A stretch of 64,000 nucleotides of DNA from Vigna angularis. Its lineage: Eukaryota; Streptophyta; Magnoliopsida; Fabales; Fabaceae. The translations under genes were made by a program, and so were the position numbers. Positions 21,605 to 31,433 of this stretch are shown here, in pieces. The notes under the pieces were generated by a model that saw nothing but the letters and a program-made list of their open reading frames with translations, did no database searches and had not been told where the DNA came from. How positions within the stretch are numbered: the first letter of the stretch is position 1; each line of letters starts with the position of its first letter. The stretch is from positions 38,412,630-38,476,629 of the forward strand of contig NC_068970.1 of assembly GCF_016808095.1 (NCBI RefSeq), in the 5' to 3' direction.

Positions 21605-22274
21605 GGTCCTGTCATAGATTCTATTTCTAGAGCCAAATGGTTTGTGTCACGTGGACATACCTTGTGAAAAATAAATCCGAATTTTTCAAATTTTTGTTAA
21701 TTTTTTCCATCTTGTCCAAAATCAATTTGGAAAAAATATCAAAAGATTTAGGTCTGATAATGGTACTGAATATGTGAATCATGAATTTCTCAATTTTTTG
21801 TCTCAAAATGGTATTGTTCATGAACTAACCTATGTTATCACCCCTAAACAAAATGGGGTTGTAGAAAGAAAGAATCGTCATCTTCTTGAAGTAACTAGAG
21901 CTCTTCTTTTTCAAATGTATGTTCCAAAAAATTACTAGGCAAAAGTTGTGTTAACTGCCACACATCTCATCAACAGGTTACCCACTCGTATCTTTAATGG
22001 CATTAGTCCTATAGAGTCTCTATTGTGTTTTGTTCCTTCTTCTTCCCTACTAACGAGTCTACCTATTCGAGTCTTTCGATGTGTTATTTTTGTTCACTCT
22101 CATCATCCTAACCGTGGTAAATTAGATTCCAGAGTTCTTAAATGTGTCTTCATTGCGTATCCTTCTAATAAAAAAGGGTACAAATGTTATCATCCTCAGA
22201 GTCGTCACATTTTTATCACCATGAATGTCACCTTTCATGAAACACAGTCCTTTTATGTCAGTCCACCACGTTAG
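21605..22274 (+). pseudogene. Copia integrase core remnant
   Basis: Frames broken by frameshifts and stops hold FRSDNGTEYVNHEF (second catalytic Asp) and KQNGVVERKNRHLLEVTRAL (catalytic Glu), then ATHLINRLPTRIFNG, KGYKCYHP and VTFHETQSFY. It would have inserted the cDNA into the genome. Confidence 0.8.
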
Positions 22275-22640
22275 GGGGAGAAAGCACTTGAATGGATGAA
22301 CCCTCCTTCTTGTCATTACCATGTTTGTCTTTGCAGGATGCCCACTGCCTGAGCAATGAAGCTACCATAGTCCACAATGAGGAAGAAGAGGAAGAAGACA
22401 ATTTTTTTGGCAAAAAATATGAAAGAAAAAAACAACCCACTTCAACTCTCGAGCAAGAAAAACTGTCTAATCCGGAGCTGAGGATCCCTGAAGATATCAA
22501 TGAGGAGTAGGTAAGTATTACTAAGGATTTATCCATTGAATTGAGAAAGGAAAGAAGATAATGTGCTAAATATTCTATTTCTCAGTATGTTTGCACTAAC
22601 AATCTCTCTAATAAGCGCAGAAGTTTTATTGTTGCCGTTG
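22275..22640 (+). other. Copia linker between integrase and RT
   Basis: Acidic, low-complexity coding trace (EEEEEEDN near 22380-22400) with stops, as usual for the integrase-RT spacer in copia elements. Confidence 0.5.
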
Positions 22641-23332
22641 ATGCCACAAAAATTCCTACCTCAATCCAGGAGGCCATGAAACTTGAACATTCAAATCAAG
22701 CCATGAAAGAAGAGATGAATGCATTAGAAAGAAATTCAACTTGGGAGATTGTTGATAAGCCAAGAGACAAGAAAGCAGTAGGGTGTAGATGGATATTCAC
22801 AATGAAACATAAGGCAGATGGGACAATATAAAGATATAAAGCTAGATTGGTGGCAAAAGGATGTACCCAAACATATGGGATTGACTATGAGGATACATTT
22901 GCCCTAGTGGCAAAGATGAATACAGTTCGAGTTATTCTCGCTTTGGTTGCACATTTTGGATGGGACTTACACCAGCTTGATGTGAAGAATGCCTTGCTGC
23001 ATGGAAATCTAGAAGAGGAAGTGTACATGGAGATTCCCTTAGGCTTTGAAGTTAAAAATGAAAGAAACAAGGTATGCCTCCTGAAGAAAGAATTGTATGG
23101 GCTTAAGCAATCCCCTAGAGTTTGGAAGATTTACAAAAACAATGGTTTCCTTGATATACAGACAAAACCAAAAGGATCATACTCTATTCATAAAGAACTC
23201 TTCTACAGGTAAACTCACTCTATTGCTGGTCCATGTGGATGATATGATTATTGCAAGAGATGATGAAACAGAAAAATTGGCATTAAAAGATAAATTGGTA
23301 GCTCAATTTGAAATGAAAGACCTAGGAAAACT
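22640..23332 (+). pseudogene. Copia reverse transcriptase, N-terminal half
   Basis: Shows MKEEMNALERNSTWEIVDKP, GCRWIFTMKHKADGT (then a stop), RYKARLVAKGCTQ, DYEDTFALVAKMNTVRVILA, QLDVKNALLHGNLEEEVYM and ELYGLKQSPRVW. After a frameshift comes the catalytic LLVHVDDMIIA (Y/V-x-D-D box). It breaks off at DLGKL, where the 23333 insertion begins. Confidence 0.9.
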
Positions 23333-24131
23333 GATGGACGAACGCCCGAGAAGCTGACGACCGAAGCTGTGCGAGCTCCTCGAAGCTTCCTCCAGAGAGT
23401 GAAGACGCAGCGGAATGGAAACGAAGCTCTAGATTGGGAGCTGACTCGAAGGAAACCTACTAAACTAAGAACAGATTCAAGAAAACCCTAGGATCTAAGG
23501 TCTAATCGGTGGAAGTTGAAGGTATGGAGAATGAAGATGGTTTGTTCGGTGAGAAACCCTAGGAGGACGAAGAACTACTGATTTAATCGGTGGATCAAGG
23601 AAATGAACGGAGGGAAAGAGGTATAATCGGTGTAAAGTGACTTACAATCGGTGAAAAATGGAGTAGAAAGGCAGATCTGAGGTTGTAGGCAATGGAACTC
23701 TCGAGAGCGAGAGTGAGACGCGAAGAAGAAAGAGAATGTGGAATGTGCGTGTCTGATGTGCGTGAAGCAAGAAATGAGAGGCGCGGTCTGAACGTGGCTG
23801 ATGCGTTGGATTGGAGACGTATTGGCAGTTGACGCGTGCCAGATGTGGCAGTGGAGGATCAGCGTGGAAATGAAAGAGAAGCACCGTGAAGTTTGAAGAA
23901 ATGGAAAAATGTGAGTGTGCTTGGAAGGTGGCTAGAGGGAGTCTTTGGACTCTCTAGCCTATGACTTTCAAGAGAGAATAGTTTCTAATTCAGAAAACTC
24001 AATTCTCATTATTCTCAAAAGTACTAATACAAGAGAGGAGATGGGTATTTATAGTAACCCATGCTCCTTAAGAGCTAAGCTAGGAACAGTAAAAATATAA
24101 AAGGAGGACTACGTCAAGGAGGATTCCATCA
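23333..24131 (-). mobile_element. Unclassified insertion in the copia RT
   Basis: The RT frame reads DLGKL before it and KYFLGIEV after it, so about 800 bp were inserted at one point. The insert begins GATGGACG and ends GATTCCATC (6-bp inverted ends GATGGA/TCCATC). AAAACT lies on both sides, with an extra A on the right. On its minus strand a CTATAAATACC TATA-like box lies about 100 bp from one end. A degraded solo LTR fits best, and a small DNA transposon is the alternative. Confidence 0.55.
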
Positions 24132-24577
24132 AAAACTCAAATATTTTCTTGGAATAGAGGTTGCCTACTCGAAGAACGAAATTTTCATCTCCTAAAAGAA
24201 ATATATACTTGATCTCCTCAAAGAAACAGGAAAGTTGGGATGTAGAACCTCAACAGTTCCTATAGAACAGAATCACAAAATTGGAAGTGAAGAAAGTGCT
24301 TATGTAGAGAAGGCCCAATATCAAAGATTGGTAGGAAAATTGATTTATCTATCACACACAACACCAGACATTGTTTATACAGTTAGTGTAGTGAGCCAAT
24401 TTATGCATGATCCAAGAGAGAGAGACATGCAAGCAGTTGGCAAAATTCTCCAATACTTGAAGTCAAGTCCAAGAAAGGGACAATTATTCAAAAGGGAAGA
24501 CACATTGACTATGAAGATATATACTAATGTTGACTATGCAAGTTCTATTACTGACAGAAAATCTACTTCTGGGTACT
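24132..24577 (+). pseudogene. Copia RT C-terminus and start of RNase H
   Basis: Continues KYFLGIEVAYSK, then KKYILDLLKETG (after a stop), YQRLVGKLIYLSHTTPDI, FMHDPRERDMQAVGKILQYL and YTNVDYASSITDRKSTSGY. The last is the RNase H start with its first Asp. It breaks at the solo LTR. Confidence 0.9.
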
Positions 24578-24948
24578 TGATAACAGTTGAAAAACTATTA
24601 TTTTTATACTTAAATTTGACATCAAAAACAACCTTTATGACTCAGAAACTCACACACAACACCAGACATTGTTTATACAGTTAGTGTAGTGAGCCAATTT
24701 ATGCATGATCCAAGAGAGAGACACATGCAAGCAGTTGGCAAAATTCTCCAATACTTGAAGTCAAGTCCAAGAAAGGGACAATTATTCAAAAGGGAAGACA
24801 CATTGACTATGAAGATATATACTAATGTTGACTATGCAAGTTCTATTACTGACAGAAAATCTACTTCTGGGTACTTGATAACAGTTGAAAAACTGTTATT
24901 TTTATACTTAAATTTGACATCAAAAACAACCTTTATGACTTAGAAACT
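24353..24948 (+). repeat. 298-bp tandem duplication across an insertion junction
   Basis: 24353-24650 and 24651-24948 are nearly identical, with a handful of differences. Each copy has the end of the copia RNase H fragment followed by the first 73 bp of the Athila-like solo LTR. The duplication therefore happened after that LTR inserted. Confidence 0.9.
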
Positions 24949-26243
24949 AGCTTGGAATCATGCTTTTTCTTATGTTTTTGAAATAAGAGAATTGGATGGG
25001 TTTTATGCTTGGTTTCCCTTGTTTTTGCAGGTTTTAAGATGAATTGAATGGAAGAAGTGAAGTAGCCATAAGTTGGAGTCAAAAAAGGAAGAAAAAGTGC
25101 ATAAAAGAAGAGCCGCAAGTACCGCTCAACGGAAATAACCGCTGAGCGGCACCCTGAAGACCCGCAGTCACCGCTGAGGGACAAAACTGCAACTGAGCGT
25201 CAAATAGAAGAATCGCGTTTACCACTGAGCGGAAATTACCGCTGACCGGCATTTTAATGGGCCTTGGGCCACTTTTCTATAATCTTTAAGAGTCTATATA
25301 AGGTTTTAGTCGACCTAGGGTTAGTATCTTTGGCCAGAACGAAGCAAAATCACACTTTCTTCACCCCTTGGAGGAGGATTTTGGATGCTCAAGCTCTACT
25401 CTTCAACTTCTAGGGTTGTATCTTTCATCTTTTCATTATTTTTCATCTAGTTTCACCATGATTATGGTGAACTAAACCTTCATTATTGTTGGGAAATCAA
25501 TGTAATCCTTTGAAACTCTCATGTATTGAATTGGTTCTTTAATTCATATGCTTTCTTTCATTAATTGTTAGGGTTTTTCTTCTATACTCTATGCATGCTT
25601 TGTTTAACTCATTCAATTGCATGATCATTGGTTTTATTTGTATGGACACATATGAGTAAATCTAGAACTGAAGAAACTCTCCCAATAGTAATATTGCCTA
25701 GACATAGGGATAGGAGGATTAGTTGCCTTTAAGATTTTGTACGAATGTTGTAACACCCTAATATTTTAAAGGGTATTACTGATAGTAGAGACTAAATTAA
25801 TTTGATATCTCATATAAACAATCAAACTTTATTTCAATTACTCCAAAGTACAATACCAAACTTACACACTTTAACAATATATAGTCTTCACCATTGAAAT
25901 TTCAACTTATAAGTTTTACACAACATAATCTTCCCAATACAAATTTATTCTTTTTACAAAAATCCCTGAAAGTTTTTCCCCGCATCTCTCTCATCTCTAA
26001 GCTTTTTCAACCGCATCTGCAACATTATCTAATCACATATAACATGAGTTATATGATCATAGTACAAACAAATAAGGGTAAGCCAACCATATCATAAAAT
26101 CATTAAACTTGTAATAAAAATATTATAATCATGTATTTCTGCAATTGATAAAATATCATTATTCCGATGTCATTAATTCATCATTATCGAAATCATCTTT
26201 TCCATTTCCATAAATCTTACAAGTGTACCATGCTTACTCATGA

Positions 26244-26485
26244 AGCCTTATGGTCAGACCGCTCTCTGCCTGCTTCCTTAAGCCTCACTTATATACTATG
26301 TCTTACTTTCTGAAGCCTTATGGTCAGACCCCTCTCTGCCTGCTTCTATATAACTTACGAATCATATGTTTATGTCAAAGCCTTATGGTCAGACCACTTT
26401 CTGCCTGCTTTCATAAACCTCAGGTGTTACGTTGCTCATACCAAACTCTCATGGTATAACTCGAACATACTACTCCCGGTAGTAA
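26244..26485 (-). repeat. Hairpin array 1 in LTR-A (3' copy)
   Basis: Three units share CCTTATGGTCAGACC and are bounded by GAAGC/GCTTC (units 1 and 2) or AAAGC/GCTTT (unit 3), a paired change that keeps the stem. Two further inverted repeats follow: ATACCA/TGGTAT near 26440 and TACTAC/GTAGTA near 26469. The second LTR has the same array at 31927-32168. Confidence 0.75.
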
Positions 26486-27442
26486 ACATCATTTCATAAG
26501 TAATGATTTCTCATATCCACTCCAACATTTCATAAAACCAACAATTCATACCCTCTTATCCACCTAACTCAATCATGTTCATTCTTTAATCATGAATTCA
26601 TAATAACCCGTTTTGGTATCAATAAATTAAACATATTGCCATATATCATGCTTCATATTATAAACTCATTTTTCCCATAACGAGTATAACTCAACATATT
26701 TTCACCAAACAAAGATCATGGATCAACCAAAATATATCAACATATCGTAGGAACTACATATTAAAGTCTGGGCTCAATGTAATGATAAATAAAATATATA
26801 TGAAATTTTTACCATGATAATATTATGCATCTACAATCAACTTGTTTTATTTTATTTTCATCCTAGTAGAGATTTTTCTTTACCCCAATTGGTCACCGGA
26901 GAGGACCCAGATGTCTGAACGCATCAAACTCACCTTCGACGCCAGCACATATGACTAGTCACAACTGACTGGACCAGGCCAGGGCTGCTCTATGATCAGG
27001 GATGTGCCAACTCAGGTTTTTAAGGTTCCTCTATCCTACCAACAAAGGGAGGCCCTCAATAATTAATCAATTTATTTATTTAATTTATCTACCTTGTTGT
27101 CTTATGCTCTAAATCTAAAATGCCTAATTTTAATATTTTTACTTCCTCTCACAACAACCTCAAACAGTAACTATATATCTATTTAATACTCATATATAAG
27201 CTATTACAGAACCCTTACTCCAGACCTTCCAACAAGATCAATTTCAGCCAACAAACTCATTCAATAAATTCATCACATCACAACATGTACAATTTAACAG
27301 TTTCAGTTATAACACCCAATATAATAAAAGTCATAAAACAGTTTCGCAAGAGAACACCAGTTCAACATTCGTATATTTATAAATTCATACAAAAATAACT
27401 AGTTGCCCTTACCATCAAAATAATATTAATATAAAAATTCAG

Positions 27443-27893
27443 GGGAAACAAGAAGTTGAATCTGGCAGAGCCGGTTAGACAACTTCTCATCCTTCCACAA
27501 AGATGCAATAAAAAGAATAGATAAAACAATAAAATTTCTAGGGAAACAAGAAGTTGAATCTGGCAGAGCCGGTTAGACAACTTCACATCCTTCCAAAAAT
27601 ACAATATAAAGATATAAAAAAACAACAACAAAAGCTTTGGGGAAACAAGAAGTTGAATCTGGCAGAGCCGGTTAGACAACTTCTCGTCCTTCCAAAAATA
27701 CAATATAAAGATATAAGAAACAACCAAAGTTTTGGGGAAACAAGAAGTTGAATCTGGCAGGGCCGGTTAGACAACTTCTCGTCCTTCCAAAAATACCATA
27801 TAAAGATATAAGAAACAACCAAAGCTTTGGGGAAACAAGAAGTTGAATCTGGCAGAGCCGGTTAGACAACTTCTCGTCCTTCCAAAAATACAA
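27443..27893 (-). repeat. Five-unit hairpin array 2 in LTR-A (3' copy)
   Basis: Five units with AT-rich spacers of 30-50 bp. Each unit has an outer stem GAAGTTG/CAACTTC and an inner stem CTGGC/GCCGG. The units are nearly identical, so this array has expanded recently. The same array is at 33126-33576 in the other LTR. Confidence 0.85.
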
Positions 27894-28417
27894 AAGAAAC
27901 AAATAAATGTTCTCATTCAAAATTCAAGACCATACAGCAACAAAATACTACATATTCAAGATTTAGGATTAGAGAAAAGCAAAGTATAAGAGTGGCTTCC
28001 CTTACCTCTATTACAGACTTAATCTCCTCGCTCTCTGAAAACTTCCAGAATATCCCCTTTGCAATTAGAAATTCTTCCAACTCTCTTCTCTCAACATTTT
28101 TCTAAGTTCTTTGGTGTAAATTTTCAGCCTTCCCCCTTGGCTATTTATAGTAAAAAAATTTACTATTCATTTTTACTATTCATTTGTACTATTCATTTTT
28201 TTATTCATTTTACTATTACAAAAATAATTTTTTATTTGCAAATTGGTGAATTCTGATCTCAAAGCTACGTGTAACACTTATCCTTTCCAAAAATAATTTT
28301 TTTTTTTTTTACTATTCACTTTTTACTATTCACAATTTACTATTCACTATTTTTTTTTAATAATTTTTTTTTTTTTTATCTAGTATCTAATTTACAAATA
28401 TTTTCAAGGATCTTACA

Positions 28418-28541
28418 ATCTCCCCAACAACAATTATTTTCGTCCTCGAAAATTATTTATTAAAACAAAGACTATTTAACAAAAGATTACTTACAAAAGA
28501 AATATGGATTTTCGAAAACCATTGCTCTGATACCCAATAGT
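28418..28541 (-). other. Mosaic element: purine tract and second primer site
   Basis: 28418-28432 is the purine tract (coding strand TTGTTGGGGAGAT abutting the 3' LTR). 28525-28536 is a second initiator-Met-type primer site, next to the internal LTR at 28542. It shares its flanking TTTTCGAAAACCATTGC with the primer site at 31419-31430. Confidence 0.8.
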
Positions 28542-29034
28542 GTAACACCCCGATTTAGGCGTTACAATTTATTTTTCCACAAAAATGCATATATTACTTT
28601 TCTTTAACAATTTTCAACACCAACAAAATATTAAGTGTTGTATTACAACACAAGTCTTCTAAAATAAAATTTCACACAGTTCATAAACTTCTTAAATTTA
28701 AAATTCCACACAGATTGAAATTTCAAAATATATTTATTTAAAAATCCCCCATGTCTCTTTTTTTTTTTTTTCACAGATCTCTCATCTTCTAAGCAAGTCT
28801 AGAACCATATGCTAATTCATCTGAAATAGTTTATGCTCCCGTATAATATCACACATTATACGATCATTGCAATCACATACACAAACACAAACAATAGGGT
28901 GAGCTAACTGAAACAAGCATACAATCCATTCACAATCCGTTAATAATACATCCACAGTATTCAATACAGTTAAGCACACCCACTCAACATATTATCACAA
29001 TATCATTGCTCAACAATTTTACTATTCCACTTAT

Positions 29035-29750
29035 CAAAGTGTTACAACTTCACCTCATCCGACCTACTTACCAAAGTAGTACAAACCAAGTTATTCTCTC
29101 TACTTATCAAAGTAGCACCGCAAGACAATATTGTCTACTTATCAAAGCAGCACAGTAAGACATTATTGTCTACTTACCAAAGCAGTACGGTATAATTAAT
29201 TCGCCTACTTACCAAAGTAGCATAAAACAAGATCTTCTGCCTACTTACCAAAGTAGCGCAGCAAGACAATACTGTCTACTTACAAAGTAGCACATAGTTA
29301 ATCTGCCTACTTATCAAAGTAGCCCGATTTATATCATTCTCTTTATCTCTTCATTCATCATCTCATCCTGCCTACTTATCAAAGTAGCGCAAATCACCCT
29401 GCTTACTTACCAAAGTAACGCAAACCCAACATCTACTCGCCTACTTACCAAGGTAGCGCAAACCAACATCATTTACATTATTTCAAAAAAATTATTCATA
29501 ATCAATCACAACCTATCCAAAATTAATCATATTCAACAAACATAAGAGAATCGGTGAACTTTTCTCAATTCCCTTCTGTCTACTTACCAATGTAGCATAA
29601 ATTAACAAAATTACATTTTCCTAACATATCATTCATAACCAATCACATGTCATCTCAACCACTAATACCAAACCAATCATGCTCAACAAGCACATAATAA
29701 CCAATCAACATATCTCAGTTTCAATTCTGCCTACTTACCAAAGTAGCACA
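29035..29750 (-). repeat. Hairpin array in LTR-B, about 14 units
   Basis: Units of the form CTACTTACCAAAGTAG (stem CTACTT/AAGTAG, loop of 3-4 nt) recur every 30-40 bp with unrelated spacers, and two outliers lie at about 29579 and 29729. One unit near 29404 reads TTACTTACCAAAGTAA, a paired change that preserves the stem. Others carry single mismatches such as AAGCAG. Confidence 0.85.
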
Positions 29751-29929
29751 AATTAACCAAATTACCTTTTTCAACATATTATTTATCGACGATCTGAACC
29801 AATCAAACTAATCAACAACATGTTTAGATCATATGGTAAGCTTTTCAGTCCAATCCAACAGTTAATGAGGTGGAAATCATCAATTTTTTTATAAATGATC
29901 CAAAAACATAAATTAAGCAATATTGAGAT

Positions 29930-30660
29930 CCCTCAGAAGTTACAAAATTAATATCTCTAAATCGGTAACTCTGATCTAAAATCCGAACGGTCGAAGTATG
30001 TTCCTATCTGTTAGAAACCTCATACTAAAGTTTCAGGTTAATCTAACGGTTAACTAAGTAGATATGAAGGTCTTACCGAGGTAACTCAGAGACAGAAATT
30101 TAAGTGGTTCTCGGTTAAACTCAAAATACGGAATGAATTCCTCTAAGAACAGACATCTAATTCCAAATCTGAACGGTCAAGATCACCTAATATGTCTTAC
30201 GAACTCCATACTAAAGTTTGGGCTCAATCTAACGGTAAATGGAATATATATGAAATTGTTACCATTATAACTTAAGAACAGAATTACATTGTTCATCAAA
30301 TATTTCAAACTTTCGAAATTTCTTTCTCTAAGCATAGACCTTCAATTTCAAATCCGATCGGTCACAGTGTATTAATATGTCTTAGGGATTCTATATCAAA
30401 TTTTGAGGTTGATCTAACGGTCAAATAGGTCAGAATTCTATATTTTACTGAGACAACTTAGTAACAGAACTACAGGGGTAACTAATTTACTCAAACTTAT
30501 AGGATTTATTTCTCCAAGTACAGACTTCTATTTTCAAATCCGAACAGTCAAAGTTTAGTAATATGTCTTAGGATTAACATATTAAAATTTTAGCTAAATC
30601 CAACGGTGAAAACAATTAATAGAAATTTATCACCACAGTAACTCGAAAATAAGAAATTAG
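29930..30660 (-). repeat. Diverged repeat of about 180 bp, four units, in LTR-B
   Basis: Each unit includes a version of AAATCCGAACGGTCAAAGT, AATATGTCTTA, TACTAAAGTTTGGGCTCAA, TCTAACGGT and a TTACC-TAACTTA block. One partial unit also sits in LTR-A at 26740-26815. Confidence 0.7.
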
Positions 30661-31418
30661 AATCATGAAAACCAAATTTTACACAAGTCAATAGATAACT
30701 ACCATTACCAAATTTTTAACATATTCATATTCGTATTCATGATCATAACAAGAAAGGATTAGCTCCCCTTCATCAAAGTCAAGCAATTGGAACCATATTT
30801 CTAACTACAAAATTCTAGAAATTAAGTTGAGTTAGCTCCCCTTACCTCATGAAGACCAAAACACCTTAAACTCTTCTTCAAAAAGAGCAACTCCTCTCCT
30901 CCTTGCTAGACCAAGTCAGCCTCCACACTTAGGACACTTAGGATTTCGTTCACCTCCCACCAAGGACCTCTCTACTCTCCTCCAAAACTCCAAATCTGAT
31001 TTGGAATTAAAAGAAGATGCCTTAGACAACTAAGGACCCATGCACTTGGCACTTAACAATAATAAACAACCAATGGACCATCCTAAACCATTTTCCATCC
31101 CTAAAACATGGTAGGAAAGTCTCCAAAGGGTCCCAAAATGTTCTCCTAGTGCAGAACACAACCTACTCACTCCAAAAAGTTGCAACTTGTAAAAATACAC
31201 CTAAAATTAAGGTTGGACGCTAGCCCCTGGACAGTAAAACTGTCATGTTTTCCCCAGCTCAGTTAGACCCCTTCCCGAAGTCCAAAATATGCGTATGAGT
31301 AGTCAAATTGAAGCTCTTTGAGTCTAGTTTCCAATAAAACAAGAATCAACTCAATTGATATTTTACTAAGAATAATAATTTCACTCCCCAAAGTCCCAAA
31401 ATATTTTCGAAAACCATT

Positions 31419-31430
31419 GCTCTGATACCA
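31419..31430 (-). other. Primer binding site, initiator-Met type
   Basis: The coding strand reads TGGTATCAGAGC, 3 bp from the 5' LTR that starts at 31434. Confidence 0.9.
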
Positions 31431-31433
31431 AAA

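Larger units (their letters stand above)
25749..28417 (-). repeat. 3' LTR of the mosaic element (LTR-A)
   Basis: 2669 bp. It contains a hairpin array at 26244-26485, a five-unit hairpin array at 27443-27893, a conserved GGGTAAGCC...ATGATCATA module near 26040-26090 (read on the minus strand), and T-rich tracts near its right end. Small ORFs inside are repeats and not genes. Confidence 0.9.
28542..31383 (-). repeat. LTR-B forming the interior of the mosaic element
   Basis: On the plus strand it starts TGTAACACCCCGATTTAG and ends ATTATTTCA, about 2.84 kb. A primer site follows one end (28525-28536) and a purine tract (CTTTGGGGAG on the minus strand, 31384-31393) precedes the other, as for a real LTR. 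It shares with LTR-A and the LTR at 54567 the module read on the minus strand as AGCTCACCCTA...ATGATCGTA (28840-28915), but is otherwise diverged. It carries a hairpin array (29035-29750) and four diverged units of about 180 bp (29930-30660). Confidence 0.7.

Noticed and set aside
26250..28256. Short ORFs present identically in both LTR-A copies
   Set aside because: They follow the LTR repeat units, have no domain, and are duplicated only because the LTR is.
29035..29750. Regular palindromic repeats with unique spacers, superficially like a CRISPR array
   Set aside because: Spacers are short and irregular, there are no cas genes, and the context is a plant LTR.
31419..31430. tRNA-like TGGTATCAGAGC sites as tRNA gene remnants
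   Set aside because: Each lies next to an LTR and is only the primer-site length. No cloverleaf surrounds them.
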